Shown here: piece after piece, positions 33,757 through 43,440 of the stretch
Position numbering within the stretch: position 1 is the stretch's first letter
Layout of the letters: each line of letters starts with the position of its first letter
Source of the DNA: Stenotrophomonas maltophilia
GTDB lineage: Bacteria > Pseudomonadota > Gammaproteobacteria > Xanthomonadales > Xanthomonadaceae
Reading direction: 5' to 3'
Length of the DNA stretch: 64,000 nt
Assembly: GCF_004920835.1 (NCBI RefSeq)
Contig: NZ_QFHO01000016.1
Span: 1 to 64,000, forward strand
Made by a program: the position numbers and the translations under genes
The notes under the pieces: model-generated
The model's input: only the letters and a program-made list of their open reading frames with translations
Told to the model about the DNA's origin: nothing
Database searches by the model: none

Positions 33757-34419
33757 TCAGGCCTTTGCCGTGGCAGCATTGGCTGGACGTGCGGCCGGGG
33801 CCGGGTTCAACACCCCGGGACGGCCGTCGAGCGTATCCAGCAGCGCGCTGGCTTCCTGCTCCATCTCCACCACATAGCCGTGGATGCGGCCCTTGAAGTA
33901 GCGGTGGAACATCAGTGCCGGAATGGCCACGATCATGCCGGTGGCGGTGCACACCAGCGCCTTGCCGATGCCACCGGCCAGCTGGTTCACATCACCCACG
34001 CCGTGGTCGAGGATGCCCAGGAACATCTGGATCATGCCGATCACCGTGCCCAGCAGGCCCAGCAACGGGCCGGCCGAAGCAATGGTGCCCAGCGCGTTGA
34101 GGAAGCGTTCCATGCGGTGCACCAGGTGGCGGCCGGTGTCTTCGATGCGTTCACGGATCTGGTCACGCGGCCGGTTGCGCGCTTCCAGCGCAGCGGCCAG
34201 CAGCGCGCCCAGCGGCGAGTTGCTGCGCAGGGTCTGCAGGTGGGCCGGGTCGAGCTTGCCGCGTGCCGCCCAGTTGCGCACTTCCTGGCCGAGGCCGGGC
34301 GGCAGCACTTCAGTACGCCGCAGGGACCAGAAACGCTCCAGGATGATCGCCAAAGCCAGTACGCCCAACAGCAGCAGCGGCACCATCGGCCAGCCACCGG
34401 CCTTGACCAGTTCCCACAC
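33757..34419 (-). CDS. exbB: ExbB/TolQ/MotA-family proton-channel subunit
   Basis: Protein of 220 aa. Three TM helices: one at residues 8-28 (GGWPMVPLLLLGVLALAIIL) and two after the cytoplasmic loop (ASAGPLLGLLGTVIGMIQMF, IGKALVCTATGMIVAIPAL). The GPLLGLLGTVIGM motif is the MotA/TolQ/ExbB signature. Forms the proton channel with ExbD. Lies 3 bases after comEC. Confidence 0.93.
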   Translation of the reverse strand: MWELVKAGGWPMVPLLLLGVLALAIILERFWSLRRTEVLPPGLGQEVRNWAARGKLDPAHLQTLRSNSPLGALLAAALEARNRPRDQIRERIEDTGRHLVHRMERFLNALGTIASAGPLLGLLGTVIGMIQMFLGILDHGVGDVNQLAGGIGKALVCTATGMIVAIPALMFHRYFKGRIHGYVVEMEQEASALLDTLDGRPGVLNPAPAARPANAATAKA

Positions 34420-34422
34420 GTT

Positions 34423-36825
34423 TCAACCCTCCGGCCCAGCGGCCGCTTGTTCAATCGGCGATAGGATAGCAGCCGACCGCGCCCGCCCAGCGGCATCCCA
34501 CCACCGGGATGCGTGGATACGCTGTTCACGCAGCTGCAGCCCTTGTGCGCCAAGCCATACGCGGATTGCACCGGAATCGGCCGTGGCCAGCACTTCGGCC
34601 CCCTGCGCCTGCCAGCGCCGGACCACGTCCGGGCGGGGATGGCCGAAGCGGTTCTGGTGGCCGGCCGAAACCAGCGCCAGCCGTGGTGCTACCGCGGCCA
34701 CCCACGGCGCGCTGGAGCTGCCGCCGCTGCCATGGTGCGGCACCAGCACCACGTCCGCCTTCAGTGCCGTTGGGGACGCCAGCAGCAGCGCCTGCTCGGC
34801 CGGCTGACCGATATCGCCGGCCAGCAGCACCACGCCATGGCGGCTGGAGATGCGCAGCACGCAGCTGTCCTCGTTCTCGGCGTGGCGGCTGCCGGGCGCC
34901 GGGTGCAGCACCTGGAAATCGACCCCGTCCCACTGCCAGCGCAGCCCCTGCTGGCACGGCCGGGTACCGGCGATAGCGCTGCCCGGTGGCGCCAGCAGCT
35001 GCAGCCCCGGCAGCTGGCGACGCAGGCTGGGCAGGCTGCCGGTGTGGTCGAGGTGATCGTGGCTGAGCATCACCTGCTGCGGCGGCGCCTGCCCCAGCGC
35101 GCGCAGGGCCGGGACCAGGATCCGCTCGTTGCCATCGCCGCCGGTCGGCGGCCCGACGTCGTACCAGAGCGCGTGCCGCGCGGTGCGCAGCAGCACCGCC
35201 GTGCCCTGGCCAACATCGTGCACCAGCAGTTCCAGCTCCCCTTCCGCCGGTGTCTCACGTGCCGGCCACAGCAGCGGCAGGCATAACAGCAGGCCGGCCA
35301 GGCCGCCGCCGTTCCCGCGCGGCAGCAGCCACCAGAACACCCCCAGCAACGCTGCGGGTACCGCCCAGCGCGGCGCCTCGGCCAGCCACCACATCGCCTG
35401 CGGATGCAGGGCCAGCTGCTGCAGGGCCTGCCAGCTGAGCTCGAACAGCCCAGCAGCGGCGCGCCATGCCCAGCGCCCCGCCCCGTCGTGCAGCGCATGC
35501 AACCCGGTCCCCAGCAGCGACAGCGGCACTACCAGCAGCGTCCACCAGGGGATGATCGGCAGGTTGACCAGCGGGCCCAAGCGGGCAGTGCCGCCAAACA
35601 GCGCCACGCACAACGGCAGCAGGCCGAGGCTGGCCACCCCCTGGGCGGCCAGGAATCCGCGCAGGCCAGCACCGACGCCCTCCGGCCCGCTGCGGGGCAG
35701 GCACCACAGCAGCCACAGCACGCCACCGAAGCTGAGCCAGAAACCGGCGGCCAGCACCGACAGCGGTGCCGGCAGCAGCATCACCACGGCAGCCAGTGCC
35801 AACCCCTGCCCCGCACCGACCGGACGACGCCCGGCGCGGGCCAACGCAACCACGCCGATCATCAGCGCGGCGCGCACCGTGGGCAACGCGCCGCCGGCGA
35901 CCACCGCGTAGATTACCGCCGCCAATGCGGCGCCCCACGCGGCCGCCTGCGGCCTTGGCCAGCGGCGGGCCAACCATGGGCACAGCCACCACAGGCCCCG
36001 GCACAACATCACGCCAAAGCCGGCAACCACACCGACATGGAATCCGGAGATGGCGACCAGATGGGTCAGGCCCAGAGCGCGCAGGTGTTCCCAGTCGGTA
36101 TCGGACAAGCCGCGGGTATCGCCCAGTGCCAGCGCCTGTACGAAGCGAGCGGCAGGATGGGCAACCTGGGTGGCGATGGCAGCACTGCTGCGCTCGCGCC
36201 AGGCCGGCAGGCCGTGCGCGGGTCGCCGCTCACGCGCACTCGCCGGATCGCGCACCGTACCGGTGCCGGATATACCCCGCAGCAATGCATGGCGCTCGCC
36301 GTCAAAGCCTCCAGGATTGATCCGCGAACGCGGTGCCCGCACCCGCAGCGACAGCTCCCAGTGCGCGCCAGCTTGAACCGCATGGCGCCCACCATCGGTG
36401 CCGCTCGCAGGCGGTCCACGCCATGGATCGTTCCAGGTGATCTGCAGGCGCTTGCCACGCAAGGAGGGCAGCGCATCGGCCTCGTCGACCTTCAACACGA
36501 AACGGGTATAGCCGGGGCCACTGTGTGGAAGATCAACCACTCGGCCAAGGACCTGCACGCCCTGCGCCGGCCCTCCGGGTGGAAGCTGGTCCTGCAGGAC
36601 CCAGTGTCCGTGCAATGCCGCCCACGACAGGCCGAACAGTGCAGCCGCCCAGGCGCGGCCGCGCCAAGGCACGATCCAGCCTGTGGCGCTGGCAATGGCC
36701 AACGGCATGCACAGCCACAACGGCGGCAGCACCGGCAGCTGCACGCAGGCCAGCGCACCCAGCACCAGACCGGCGGCACAACCACTGCCAAACAGCGGTG
36801 GGGCGGATCGTTCGACGACCATCAC
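34423..36825 (-). CDS. comEC: DNA uptake channel ComEC/Rec2
   Basis: Protein of 800 aa with an N-terminal DUF4131-type domain, a Competence domain of many TM helices (LVAISGFHVGVVAGFGV) and a C-terminal metallo-beta-lactamase-fold domain (LLVHDVGQGTAVLL, MLSHDHLDHTGSLPSL, VPHHGSGGSS). It forms the inner-membrane channel for single-stranded DNA in natural transformation. Head of the run comEC-exbB-exbD-msbA-lpxK-kdsB. With the type IV pilus genes at 44-51 kb it suggests competence potential. Confidence 0.95.
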   Translation of the reverse strand: MMVVERSAPPLFGSGCAAGLVLGALACVQLPVLPPLWLCMPLAIASATGWIVPWRGRAWAAALFGLSWAALHGHWVLQDQLPPGGPAQGVQVLGRVVDLPHSGPGYTRFVLKVDEADALPSLRGKRLQITWNDPWRGPPASGTDGGRHAVQAGAHWELSLRVRAPRSRINPGGFDGERHALLRGISGTGTVRDPASARERRPAHGLPAWRERSSAAIATQVAHPAARFVQALALGDTRGLSDTDWEHLRALGLTHLVAISGFHVGVVAGFGVMLCRGLWWLCPWLARRWPRPQAAAWGAALAAVIYAVVAGGALPTVRAALMIGVVALARAGRRPVGAGQGLALAAVVMLLPAPLSVLAAGFWLSFGGVLWLLWCLPRSGPEGVGAGLRGFLAAQGVASLGLLPLCVALFGGTARLGPLVNLPIIPWWTLLVVPLSLLGTGLHALHDGAGRWAWRAAAGLFELSWQALQQLALHPQAMWWLAEAPRWAVPAALLGVFWWLLPRGNGGGLAGLLLCLPLLWPARETPAEGELELLVHDVGQGTAVLLRTARHALWYDVGPPTGGDGNERILVPALRALGQAPPQQVMLSHDHLDHTGSLPSLRRQLPGLQLLAPPGSAIAGTRPCQQGLRWQWDGVDFQVLHPAPGSRHAENEDSCVLRISSRHGVVLLAGDIGQPAEQALLLASPTALKADVVLVPHHGSGGSSSAPWVAAVAPRLALVSAGHQNRFGHPRPDVVRRWQAQGAEVLATADSGAIRVWLGAQGLQLREQRIHASRWWDAAGRARSAAILSPIEQAAAGPEG

Positions 36826-36880
36826 CCCAGCCTGGCGCCGGGGCAGCAGCTTGCCTATCGGGTTTTAGCCCGTATTGGCG

Positions 36881-38224
36881 TCAGCGGCGGACGCTACCGC
36901 GATGGAAATTGACACGGAAACTGGCGCCACCACCGGCCGCCTCGCCGACGCTGACCGATCCGCCATGGTGCTGCACGATCTCCTTGACCAGATGCAGGCC
37001 CAGGCCACTACCACTGCCGGCCGCACGCAGCCGATGGAACGGCTCGAAGATCGCTTCGCGGTCACCGACCGGAATGCCGGCACCCTGGTCACTGACTTCC
37101 AGCAGGCCGCGCGCGTCCAGCCGTACGCAGATGGTTCCGCGCCCGCCACCATGGACGATGGCGTTGTGGACCAGGTTGGCGATCACCCGCCCCAGCGCCA
37201 GGCTGTCGCCGTGGATCCACACCGGCACTTCCGGCGCATCCACTTCAAAGCCATAGCCGGCGCCGACCACCAACGGCGCAAGATCCGCGGCCGCTTCGCG
37301 TACCAGCAGCGCCAGGTCCAGCTGCTGCAGTGCGCCGACATTGCGATCGAGCCGCTGCAGGTCGAGCAGATGCTCGGCGACGTTGCCGAGGCGGGCGACA
37401 TCGGTCAACAGCTGCGACTTCAACTCGCCCTGCGGCAGCTGCGACAGCCGCGCCTGCACCACTGCGATCGGCACGCGCAGTTCGTGCGCGGCATCGGCGA
37501 GGAACTTGTCACGCGCGGCATACCCCTGCTGCACCTTGTCGATTGCGTCGTTGAAGGCTTCCACCAGCGGTGCGACCTCGGTCGACACCAGCTGCGCATC
37601 CAGACGCGCACCCGGCTGGCCGATATCCAGCTCCTTGGCCTGCTGCGCGGAGCGGCGCACCCCGCGCATCGCGCGGTGGATCACCGTCGGCATCACCAGC
37701 AGCGTGACCACGATCAACGGCAGGAAGAACCACAGGCCGATCAGGCGCAGCACCATCAGCGCGCCATCCAGCAGGCCGCCCTTCGGCGCGCCACCGACCA
37801 TCACCGTGATGCGGCGACCATCTTCCTTGCGGATCATCACCCGCGCCACGTCCAGGTACGGCGGCACCAGCGAGCCGAGCTCGGTGGCACCCAGCGTCGG
37901 CAGACGCGCAAGCAGCGGTGCGTGGATCGCAGGGATCGTGCCGCGCTCCAGCCAAACGCCCTTGTCATCGACGGCCGCGAACCACAGGTTACCGCCTGCC
38001 TCCGCGTCCAGCCTGCGCCAGCGCGCTTCGTCCAGGACCAAATGGCCGCCGTCGCTGTGCACCGCCTTGGCGACTGCCTCGGCCATGAACATGTCCATGC
38101 CCCAGGTGTCCTTGTCGCCCCAGGTCAGGATCAGCGCGACCACCGCGAACAGCACGGTGAAGGCCTGCGCGAGGAACAGGCGCCAGGCCAGACCCAGCGT
38201 GATGGAACGGATCGGACGCGCCAT
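36881..38224 (-). CDS. Sensor histidine kinase
   Basis: Protein of 447 aa. Two TM segments (residues 10-30 and about 160-185) enclose a periplasmic sensor of about 120 residues. Then a HAMP-like region, the H-box AHELRVPIAVVQARLSQL, N-box NLVHNAIVHGGG, G1 DQGAGIPVGDR and G2 GSGSGLGLHLVKEIV. A PhoQ/QseC-like kinase of unknown signal. Starts one base after the response regulator stop. Confidence 0.93.
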   Translation of the reverse strand: MARPIRSITLGLAWRLFLAQAFTVLFAVVALILTWGDKDTWGMDMFMAEAVAKAVHSDGGHLVLDEARWRRLDAEAGGNLWFAAVDDKGVWLERGTIPAIHAPLLARLPTLGATELGSLVPPYLDVARVMIRKEDGRRITVMVGGAPKGGLLDGALMVLRLIGLWFFLPLIVVTLLVMPTVIHRAMRGVRRSAQQAKELDIGQPGARLDAQLVSTEVAPLVEAFNDAIDKVQQGYAARDKFLADAAHELRVPIAVVQARLSQLPQGELKSQLLTDVARLGNVAEHLLDLQRLDRNVGALQQLDLALLVREAAADLAPLVVGAGYGFEVDAPEVPVWIHGDSLALGRVIANLVHNAIVHGGGRGTICVRLDARGLLEVSDQGAGIPVGDREAIFEPFHRLRAAGSGSGLGLHLVKEIVQHHGGSVSVGEAAGGGASFRVNFHRGSVRR

Positions 38225-38225
38225 C

Positions 38226-38897
38226 TCAGCCCTCCGCCAGCAGATAGCCGACACCGCGGATCACATGAATTTCCACGCCCGCCCCGGCCTGCTGCAGCGC
38301 CTTGCGCAGCTTGGATATATGCGCGTCGAGCGCATTGGACTGAATCTCATCATCGAACCCGTACACCGCCGCCTCCAGCGCGCTGCGGGTGACGGTCCGC
38401 CCCTGCCGCATCGCCAATGCCTGCAGCACCAGCACCTGGCGCCGTGGCAACGCCAGCGGCTGGCCCTCCACCTGCGCCTGCAGCGACTCGAAGTCAAATT
38501 CCAGCCGGCCCAGGTGCAGGCTCGGCGTCACCATCGCCGACGGCCGCCGCGACACCGCGCGGATGCGCGCCATCAGCTCCTCGATCGCCACCGGCTTGAC
38601 CAGGTAGTCATCGGCGCCGACATCCAGTCCTTCAACCTTGTCCGACAACGTGCCCTTGGCGGTCAGCATGATCACCGCCAGGTTCGGCCGCAGCGAACGC
38701 GCGGTGGCGACGAAACCTGCGCCATCGCCATCGGGCAGCTGCCGGTCGAGCAGCATCAGCTGGTGCACCGGCTCGCGCAATGCGATCGCCGCCTCGGCCA
38801 GGCTGCCGACCACGTCGGCGACCACGCCCTGCCGCTCCAGGCCCGATTGCAGGGCACGGGACAGATCGGGATCGTCTTCGACCAGGAGGATGCGCAT
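38226..38897 (-). CDS. OmpR-family response regulator
   Basis: Protein of 223 aa from ATG 38897 (MRILLVEDDPDLSRAL). Phospho-acceptor Asp51 (LMLLDRQLPDGDG), Lys at KPVAIEELMAR, and a C-terminal winged helix (LEAAVYGFDDEIQSNALDAHISKLRKAL). Cotranscribed with the kinase. The MipA-like gene diverges 143 bases away and is a likely target. Confidence 0.94.
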   Translation of the reverse strand: MRILLVEDDPDLSRALQSGLERQGVVADVVGSLAEAAIALREPVHQLMLLDRQLPDGDGAGFVATARSLRPNLAVIMLTAKGTLSDKVEGLDVGADDYLVKPVAIEELMARIRAVSRRPSAMVTPSLHLGRLEFDFESLQAQVEGQPLALPRRQVLVLQALAMRQGRTVTRSALEAAVYGFDDEIQSNALDAHISKLRKALQQAGAGVEIHVIRGVGYLLAEG

Positions 38898-39040
38898 CAG
38901 CGGCTCGGTTACGGAAACGGTGCCGATCATAGTGCCTGCCGCCAGCTTTTTCCCCCAGGCGTGCCGATTGCACCGGCGCAATGTTCTGACAATGTTGAGC
39001 CCTCACCATGCGCAGCCATCCCCCGCAAAGTGGTTGATCG

Positions 39041-39808
39041 ATGCCGTCGCTGCCCCCGAAACTGCTGCGCCCGTTGCTGTTCTCCGCCGCCATTGGCCTG
39101 CCACTGGCAGCGTACGCCGGCGAGCAGAACCCGGGCGTGCAGGCCGGTATAAGCGCAGGGGCGACCTCTGGGGCCTACGCCCACTATGACGTCAAGCCGC
39201 TGGTCGTACCGTCCATTGCCTGGCAGGGCCAGCGCTTCTTCGCCAGCCCCGGCTCGCTGGGCATGTACCTGTACAAGGGCCAGGGCCTGCGCCTGTCGGC
39301 TGCGGTCACCCCGTACACGCTGCGCTTCAAGACCGACGACGTGAACGATCCGCAGCTGCGCCGCCTGCACAGCCGGCAGATGTCGGCCATGGCCGGCCTC
39401 AACGGCGAATACAGCGCTGACTGGGGCATCGTCGAAGCCAGCGTGATGCGCGAGGTCACCGGCCATGGCGGCGGCATTGAATCGCGCCTGCATTACAGCT
39501 ATCCGATCCAGGCCGGACGCTTCACCTGGGTGCCCCGGGTGGGTGTGGTGCATTCCAGTGCACGCCTGCTCGACTACTACTACGGCATCAGCGACGCGGA
39601 AGCAGTGCGCTCGGGGCTTGCCGCCTACAACCCGGGCAGCGCGACGTCGCCGAGCCTGCAGATCGCGGTGAGCACGCCCTTGGGCACGAAGTGGCGCGCG
39701 ACCGGCGTGGTCGCCAACCAATGGTTCGGTGATGCAGTGAAGGACAGCCCGATGGCGCGACGCGGTACACAGACGTCAGCCTTCGTTTCCCTGATGCGCT
39801 CGTTCTGA
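39041..39808 (+). CDS. MipA/OmpV-family outer-membrane protein
   Basis: Protein of 255 aa. Signal peptide MPSLPPKLLRPLLFSAAIG..AYAGE, then a beta-barrel pattern: alternating aromatic and small residues, MYLYKGQGLRLSAAVT, and a C-terminal aromatic residue (SLMRSF) as in outer-membrane proteins. Matches MipA/OmpV scaffolding or porin-like proteins that are often paired with two-component systems. Divergent from the regulator gene. Confidence 0.85.
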   Translation: MPSLPPKLLRPLLFSAAIGLPLAAYAGEQNPGVQAGISAGATSGAYAHYDVKPLVVPSIAWQGQRFFASPGSLGMYLYKGQGLRLSAAVTPYTLRFKTDDVNDPQLRRLHSRQMSAMAGLNGEYSADWGIVEASVMREVTGHGGGIESRLHYSYPIQAGRFTWVPRVGVVHSSARLLDYYYGISDAEAVRSGLAAYNPGSATSPSLQIAVSTPLGTKWRATGVVANQWFGDAVKDSPMARRGTQTSAFVSLMRSF

Positions 39809-39840
39809 TCGAGCGCCCGTTACGGACAAGGACACCCCAC

Positions 39841-40125
39841 ATGGCCTCCGTCTCCCCCACCACCGAAGCGCACGCGATCCTGCGTGCGCCCGACCTGGAC
39901 AGCGCCGAGCGCGCCTACCTCGTCCTCATGCCCGACCTTGAGCACGTGAACGCACTGGCACGACGGGCGCTGGGCCTGTCCCGCGTGGCCGATGCGGCAC
40001 GCGGCTACGCGCTGTCGATGACCCTGGTCGGGCTGCGCCTGCAGGAACTGGAAATGGGCGAAGCGACGGCCAAGGAACATCGCCAGGCGACGCTGCGCAG
40101 CCTGCGGCAGGCCTTCAGCGCCTGA
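39841..40125 (+). CDS. Small hypothetical helical protein
   Basis: Protein of 94 aa, probably cotranscribed with the MipA-like gene 33 bases before. All-helical, soluble, no Cys and no signal peptide (ASVSPTTEAHAILRAPDLD). Family not recognised. The repeated ALARRALGLSRVADAARGYAL region might form a helical hairpin. Confidence 0.65.
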   Translation: MASVSPTTEAHAILRAPDLDSAERAYLVLMPDLEHVNALARRALGLSRVADAARGYALSMTLVGLRLQELEMGEATAKEHRQATLRSLRQAFSA

Positions 40126-40179
40126 TCTCCAGCGTTCAGTGCCGGCGCATGCCCCCGTGCCGCGCCGTGCGGTTTCCAC

Positions 40180-40320
40180 TCAGCGGAAGGTGGTCCAGGC
40201 CAGTACCGCCGCCAGCAGGGCCACCCAGATCACCGCCTTGAACGTGCCTTCCAGCATGTTGCCGCCGAACAGCAGTTCGAAAAACGGATTGGGCCTGGAA
40301 ACCGGGACGTGATCGCTCAT
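40180..40320 (-). CDS. Small single-TM protein (46 aa)
   Basis: Starts MSDHVPVSRPNPFFELLFG with an AAGGAG ribosome-binding site 7 bases upstream; the longer frame to 40392 lacks one. A single C-terminal TM helix (FKAVIWVALLAAVLAWTTF). Not recognised. Good start signals and a clear membrane helix support it as a real small protein. Confidence 0.6.
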   Translation of the reverse strand: MSDHVPVSRPNPFFELLFGGNMLEGTFKAVIWVALLAAVLAWTTFR

Positions 40321-40502
40321 GCGGCAGCTCCTTGCAGTGACGGCGCGATTGCGCGGTAGACCGGAGTCTACGCCTGCACGGCCCGGATTCATCGCTCCCC
40401 GGCCGTCTTTGGCGGTTCAATTCCGGCCTTCGTCGCAGGCCGGCTGCAGCACCCCACATGTCATGCCAGCCTGCGTGCACTTTCCCGCTGGAGCACCGTG
40501 CC

Positions 40503-40835
40503 ATGCCGATGCTTGCCTTGATGCTGCTGCTCTCCAGCCTGTTCAGCGCTGGCAACGAGCCCACTGAAGAGGCCCTTCGCAGCCAGATCCTGCTTGCCGA
40601 AACCCAGCAGCCGGAAGCCGCACGACAGGATTGCGGCTCGCCCTCCCTGCTGCTGTACCGGCTGCGCCAGGACCGGGTCCTGCGGCTGGCCAACCAGCCC
40701 CTGCAACACGCCCCCGCCGATGCCCAGCCCACGCGTGGCGCGACGGTTCGCGTTGCCCAGCTCTGGGAGCGCGTGGACGGTCACTGGAAGCTGCAGCGGA
40801 TGATCAGCGTCGAAGACCTGGTCGTGCAGCACTGA
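40503..40835 (+). CDS. Exported hypothetical protein
   Basis: Protein of 110 aa. Signal peptide MPMLALMLLLSSLFSAGNE, then a mature part of about 93 residues ending LWERVDGHWKLQRMISVEDL, a motif seen at the end of SnoaL/DUF4440-like (NTF2-fold) domains. The usual domain is longer, so it may be a shortened form. Two Met codons at 40503 and 40509 could start it. Confidence 0.55.
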   Translation: MPMLALMLLLSSLFSAGNEPTEEALRSQILLAETQQPEAARQDCGSPSLLLYRLRQDRVLRLANQPLQHAPADAQPTRGATVRVAQLWERVDGHWKLQRMISVEDLVVQH

Positions 40836-40865
40836 CCATGTGCAACTGTGGCCGATGCCAAAAAC

Positions 40866-40893
40866 GAGAAAAGCCGGCCCAGGGCCGGCTTTC
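40866..40893 (-). terminator. Terminator after tRNA-Val copy 1
   Basis: AGCCGGCC / GGCCGGCT stem with a 3-base loop and a minus-strand TTTTCTCGTTTT tail. It also closes the rightward gene at 40835. Confidence 0.85.
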
Positions 40894-40933
40894 ATCGTAA
40901 TCCACCGCTGCACCGGCAGTGCCGGGAGCCAGG

Positions 40934-41008
40934 TGGTGGGCGGTACAGGGTTCGAACCTGTGACCCCTACCATGTCAAGGTAGTGCTCTACCGCTGAGCT
41001 AACCGCCC
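40934..41008 (-). tRNA. tRNA-Val (GAC), copy 1
   Basis: 75 bases with CCA; acceptor GGGCGGT / ACCGCCC, anticodon loop CTTGACATG, T-arm AGGTTCGAACC. Identical in sequence to copy 2, which lies 98 bases upstream on the same strand. Confidence 0.97.
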
Positions 41009-41046
41009 ATCTTGTTCTTGCCGCCCGAAAGCTGGCCTTGCTACGT

Positions 41047-41072
41047 AAAAACCCGGCGCCAGGGCCGGGCTT
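41047..41072 (-). terminator. Hairpin between the two tRNA-Val genes
   Basis: CCCGGC / GCCGGG stem followed on the minus strand by TTTTTACG. It should end part of the transcripts from the copy 2 promoter. Confidence 0.65.
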
Positions 41073-41106
41073 TGCAGTTCACGACAACCCTCCTGCGAGG
41101 ACTTCG

Positions 41107-41181
41107 TGGTGGGCGGTACAGGGTTCGAACCTGTGACCCCTACCATGTCAAGGTAGTGCTCTACCGCTGAGCTAACCGCCC
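41107..41181 (-). tRNA. tRNA-Val (GAC), copy 2
   Basis: Same 75-base sequence as copy 1. It is nearer the promoter at 41226-41254. Confidence 0.97.
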
Positions 41182-41225
41182 GTATTGCTTCTGCATTTCC
41201 GCGAATGCGTCGGTGCAGGCCGCGT

Positions 41226-41254
41226 ATATTACGGATGCCGGCGGTTGAGCGCAA
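41226..41254 (-). promoter_or_regulatory. Promoter of tRNA-Val genes
   Basis: TTGCGC (41254-41249) and TAATAT (41231-41226), spacer 17 bases, on the minus strand. The TAATAT is a near-consensus -10. Confidence 0.7.
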
Positions 41255-41287
41255 TACTTTTGTGAAGATGATGCTGCACTGCCGCGT

Positions 41288-43312
41288 TCAGCCGAGGCTG
41301 GCCTCCTTCAGCTGCCGGATCTGGTCGCGCACGCGCGCGGCGTCCTCGAATTCCAGGTCCTTGGCGTGCTGGTACATCTTCTGCTCCAGCGCCTTGAGCC
41401 GGGCCGCCAGCTGGGCCGGGCTGAGCGAACGATAATCGGCCGCTTCCTCGGCCACGCCGGCCTTGCCCTTGCCTTTACCCTTCTTCGCCTCTTTCTCGGC
41501 TGCATCCGAACGTGCACCTTCCAGCACGTCGACGATCGGGCGCGCCACCGAGCGCGGCACGATGCCGTGCTCCTCGTTGTACTCGACCTGCTTGGCACGA
41601 CGGCGGTCGGTCTCGTCGATCGCCGCCTGCATCGAGCGGGTGATCTTGTCGGCGTACAGGATCGCCTTGCCGCGAACGTTGCGCGCGGCGCGGCCGATGG
41701 TCTGGATCAGCGAGCCGGTGGAGCGCAGGAAGCCCTCCTTGTCCGCGTCCAGGATCGCCACCAGTGACACCTCGGGCATGTCCAGGCCTTCGCGCAGCAG
41801 GTTGATGCCCACCAGCACGTCAAACTTGCCCAGGCGCAGATCGCGGATGATTTCCACACGCTCGACGGTATCCACGTCCGAGTGCAGGTAGCGCACGCGG
41901 ATGCCATGTTCGGTGAGATATTCGGTGAGGTTCTCGGCCATGCGCTTGGTCAAGGTGGTGACCAGCACGCGGTCGCCAGCCTTGATGCGCTCGTTGGCTT
42001 CGCTCATCAGATCATCGACCTGGGTGCCGACCGGGCGGATCTCCACCACCGGGTCGATCAGGCCGGTCGGCCGCACCACCAGCTCAGTGATTTCTTCGCC
42101 GGCCTCCCGATACTCGTACGGTCCCGGCGTCGCCGACACATAGATGCTACGCGGGCAGCGCTCTTCCCATTCCTCGAAGCGCAGTGGACGGTTGTCCAGC
42201 GCCGACGGCAGGCGGAAACCGAACTCCACCAACGTCTCCTTGCGCGAACGATCGCCCTTGAACATGGCGCCGATCTGCGGGATGGTCACGTGCGATTCGT
42301 CGATCACCAGCAGCGCATCGGGCGGCAGGTAATCGAACAGGGTCGGTGGCGGTTCGCCGGCATTCTTGCCGGTGAGGTGCCGGGAGTAGTTCTCGATGCC
42401 GTTGCAGAAGCCGACCTCGGCCATCATCTCGATGTCGAACTGGGTGCGCTGGGCCAGGCGTTGCGCTTCGACCAGCTTGTTCTGCGCATACAGCTGCTCA
42501 AGCCGCTCCTTCAGCTCGACCTTGATGGTTTCCACTGCTGCCAGCACGCGTTCGCGCGTGGTTGCATAGTGGGTCTTCGGGTAGACCGTGAAGCGCATCA
42601 GGTTGCGCATCGTCTCACCGGTCAGCGGATCGAACAGGGTGATCTTCTCGACCTCGCCATCGAACAGTTCGATGCGCAGCGCCTCGCTGTCCGACTCGGC
42701 CGGGAACACGTCGATCACCTCGCCGCGTACGCGGAACGTACCGCGCTGCAGCTCGTACTCGTTGCGCGTGTACTGCAGCTGGGTCAGGTGATTGATCAGG
42801 TCGCGCTGGTCGATGCGCTCGCCCTTGGACAGGATCAGGCGCAGCGACAGGTAGTCTTCCGGCGCGCCCAGGCCATAGATGGCCGACACCGTCGCCACTA
42901 CGATCGCATCCGGGCGCGACAGCAGGGTCTTGGTCGCGGCCAGCCGCATCTGCTCGATGTGCTCGTTGATCGAACTGTCCTTCTCGATGAAGGTATCCGA
43001 CGACGGCACGTAGGCTTCGGGCTGGTAGTAATCGTAATAGCTGACGAAATACTCCACCGCGTTGTGCGGGAAGAACGCCTTGAACTCGCCATACAGCTGC
43101 GCCGCCAGCGTCTTGTTCGGCGCCATGATCAGCGTCGGCTTCTGCACGTTCTGGATGACATTGGCGATGGTGTAGGTCTTGCCCGAGCCGGTGACGCCCA
43201 GCAGGGTCTGCTTGGCGATGCCTGCCTCGAAATTGCTGGTCAGCTTGGCGATGGCATCGGGCTGGTCGCCTGCCGGCGAATACGGCGAGACGAGTTCAAA
43301 ACGGTCGCTCAT
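41288..43312 (-). CDS. uvrB: Excinuclease ABC subunit B
   Basis: Protein of 674 aa from ATG 43312 ([20 protein letters not shown]). Walker [15 protein letters not shown], the beta-hairpin region that clamps DNA ([21 protein letters not shown] lies there), helicase motifs ([21 protein letters not shown]) and a C-terminal UVR domain ([20 protein letters not shown]) that contacts UvrC. Damage verification in nucleotide excision repair. Divergent from the pseudopilin gene. Confidence 0.97.
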   Translation of the reverse strand: MSDRFELVSPYSPAGDQPDAIAKLTSNFEAGIAKQTLLGVTGSGKTYTIANVIQNVQKPTLIMAPNKTLAAQLYGEFKAFFPHNAVEYFVSYYDYYQPEAYVPSSDTFIEKDSSINEHIEQMRLAATKTLLSRPDAIVVATVSAIYGLGAPEDYLSLRLILSKGERIDQRDLINHLTQLQYTRNEYELQRGTFRVRGEVIDVFPAESDSEALRIELFDGEVEKITLFDPLTGETMRNLMRFTVYPKTHYATTRERVLAAVETIKVELKERLEQLYAQNKLVEAQRLAQRTQFDIEMMAEVGFCNGIENYSRHLTGKNAGEPPPTLFDYLPPDALLVIDESHVTIPQIGAMFKGDRSRKETLVEFGFRLPSALDNRPLRFEEWEERCPRSIYVSATPGPYEYREAGEEITELVVRPTGLIDPVVEIRPVGTQVDDLMSEANERIKAGDRVLVTTLTKRMAENLTEYLTEHGIRVRYLHSDVDTVERVEIIRDLRLGKFDVLVGINLLREGLDMPEVSLVAILDADKEGFLRSTGSLIQTIGRAARNVRGKAILYADKITRSMQAAIDETDRRRAKQVEYNEEHGIVPRSVARPIVDVLEGARSDAAEKEAKKGKGKGKAGVAEEAADYRSLSPAQLAARLKALEQKMYQHAKDLEFEDAARVRDQIRQLKEASLG

Positions 43313-43440
43313 GGTGTTGCCAGTTCCCGGGAAAGGTAAGTATACGAGGCAAGCAGTGACGGCCGGCTGAGGGGTTTCCGGGCAGGCGGGCGCGGCGGTG
43401 CCTGATGGCGGCACCGGCGCCGGCCGGGGAGTCTGGACAC

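Noticed and set aside
40934..41181. Direct repeat of 75 bases
   Set aside because: Two tRNA-Val(GAC) genes in tandem.
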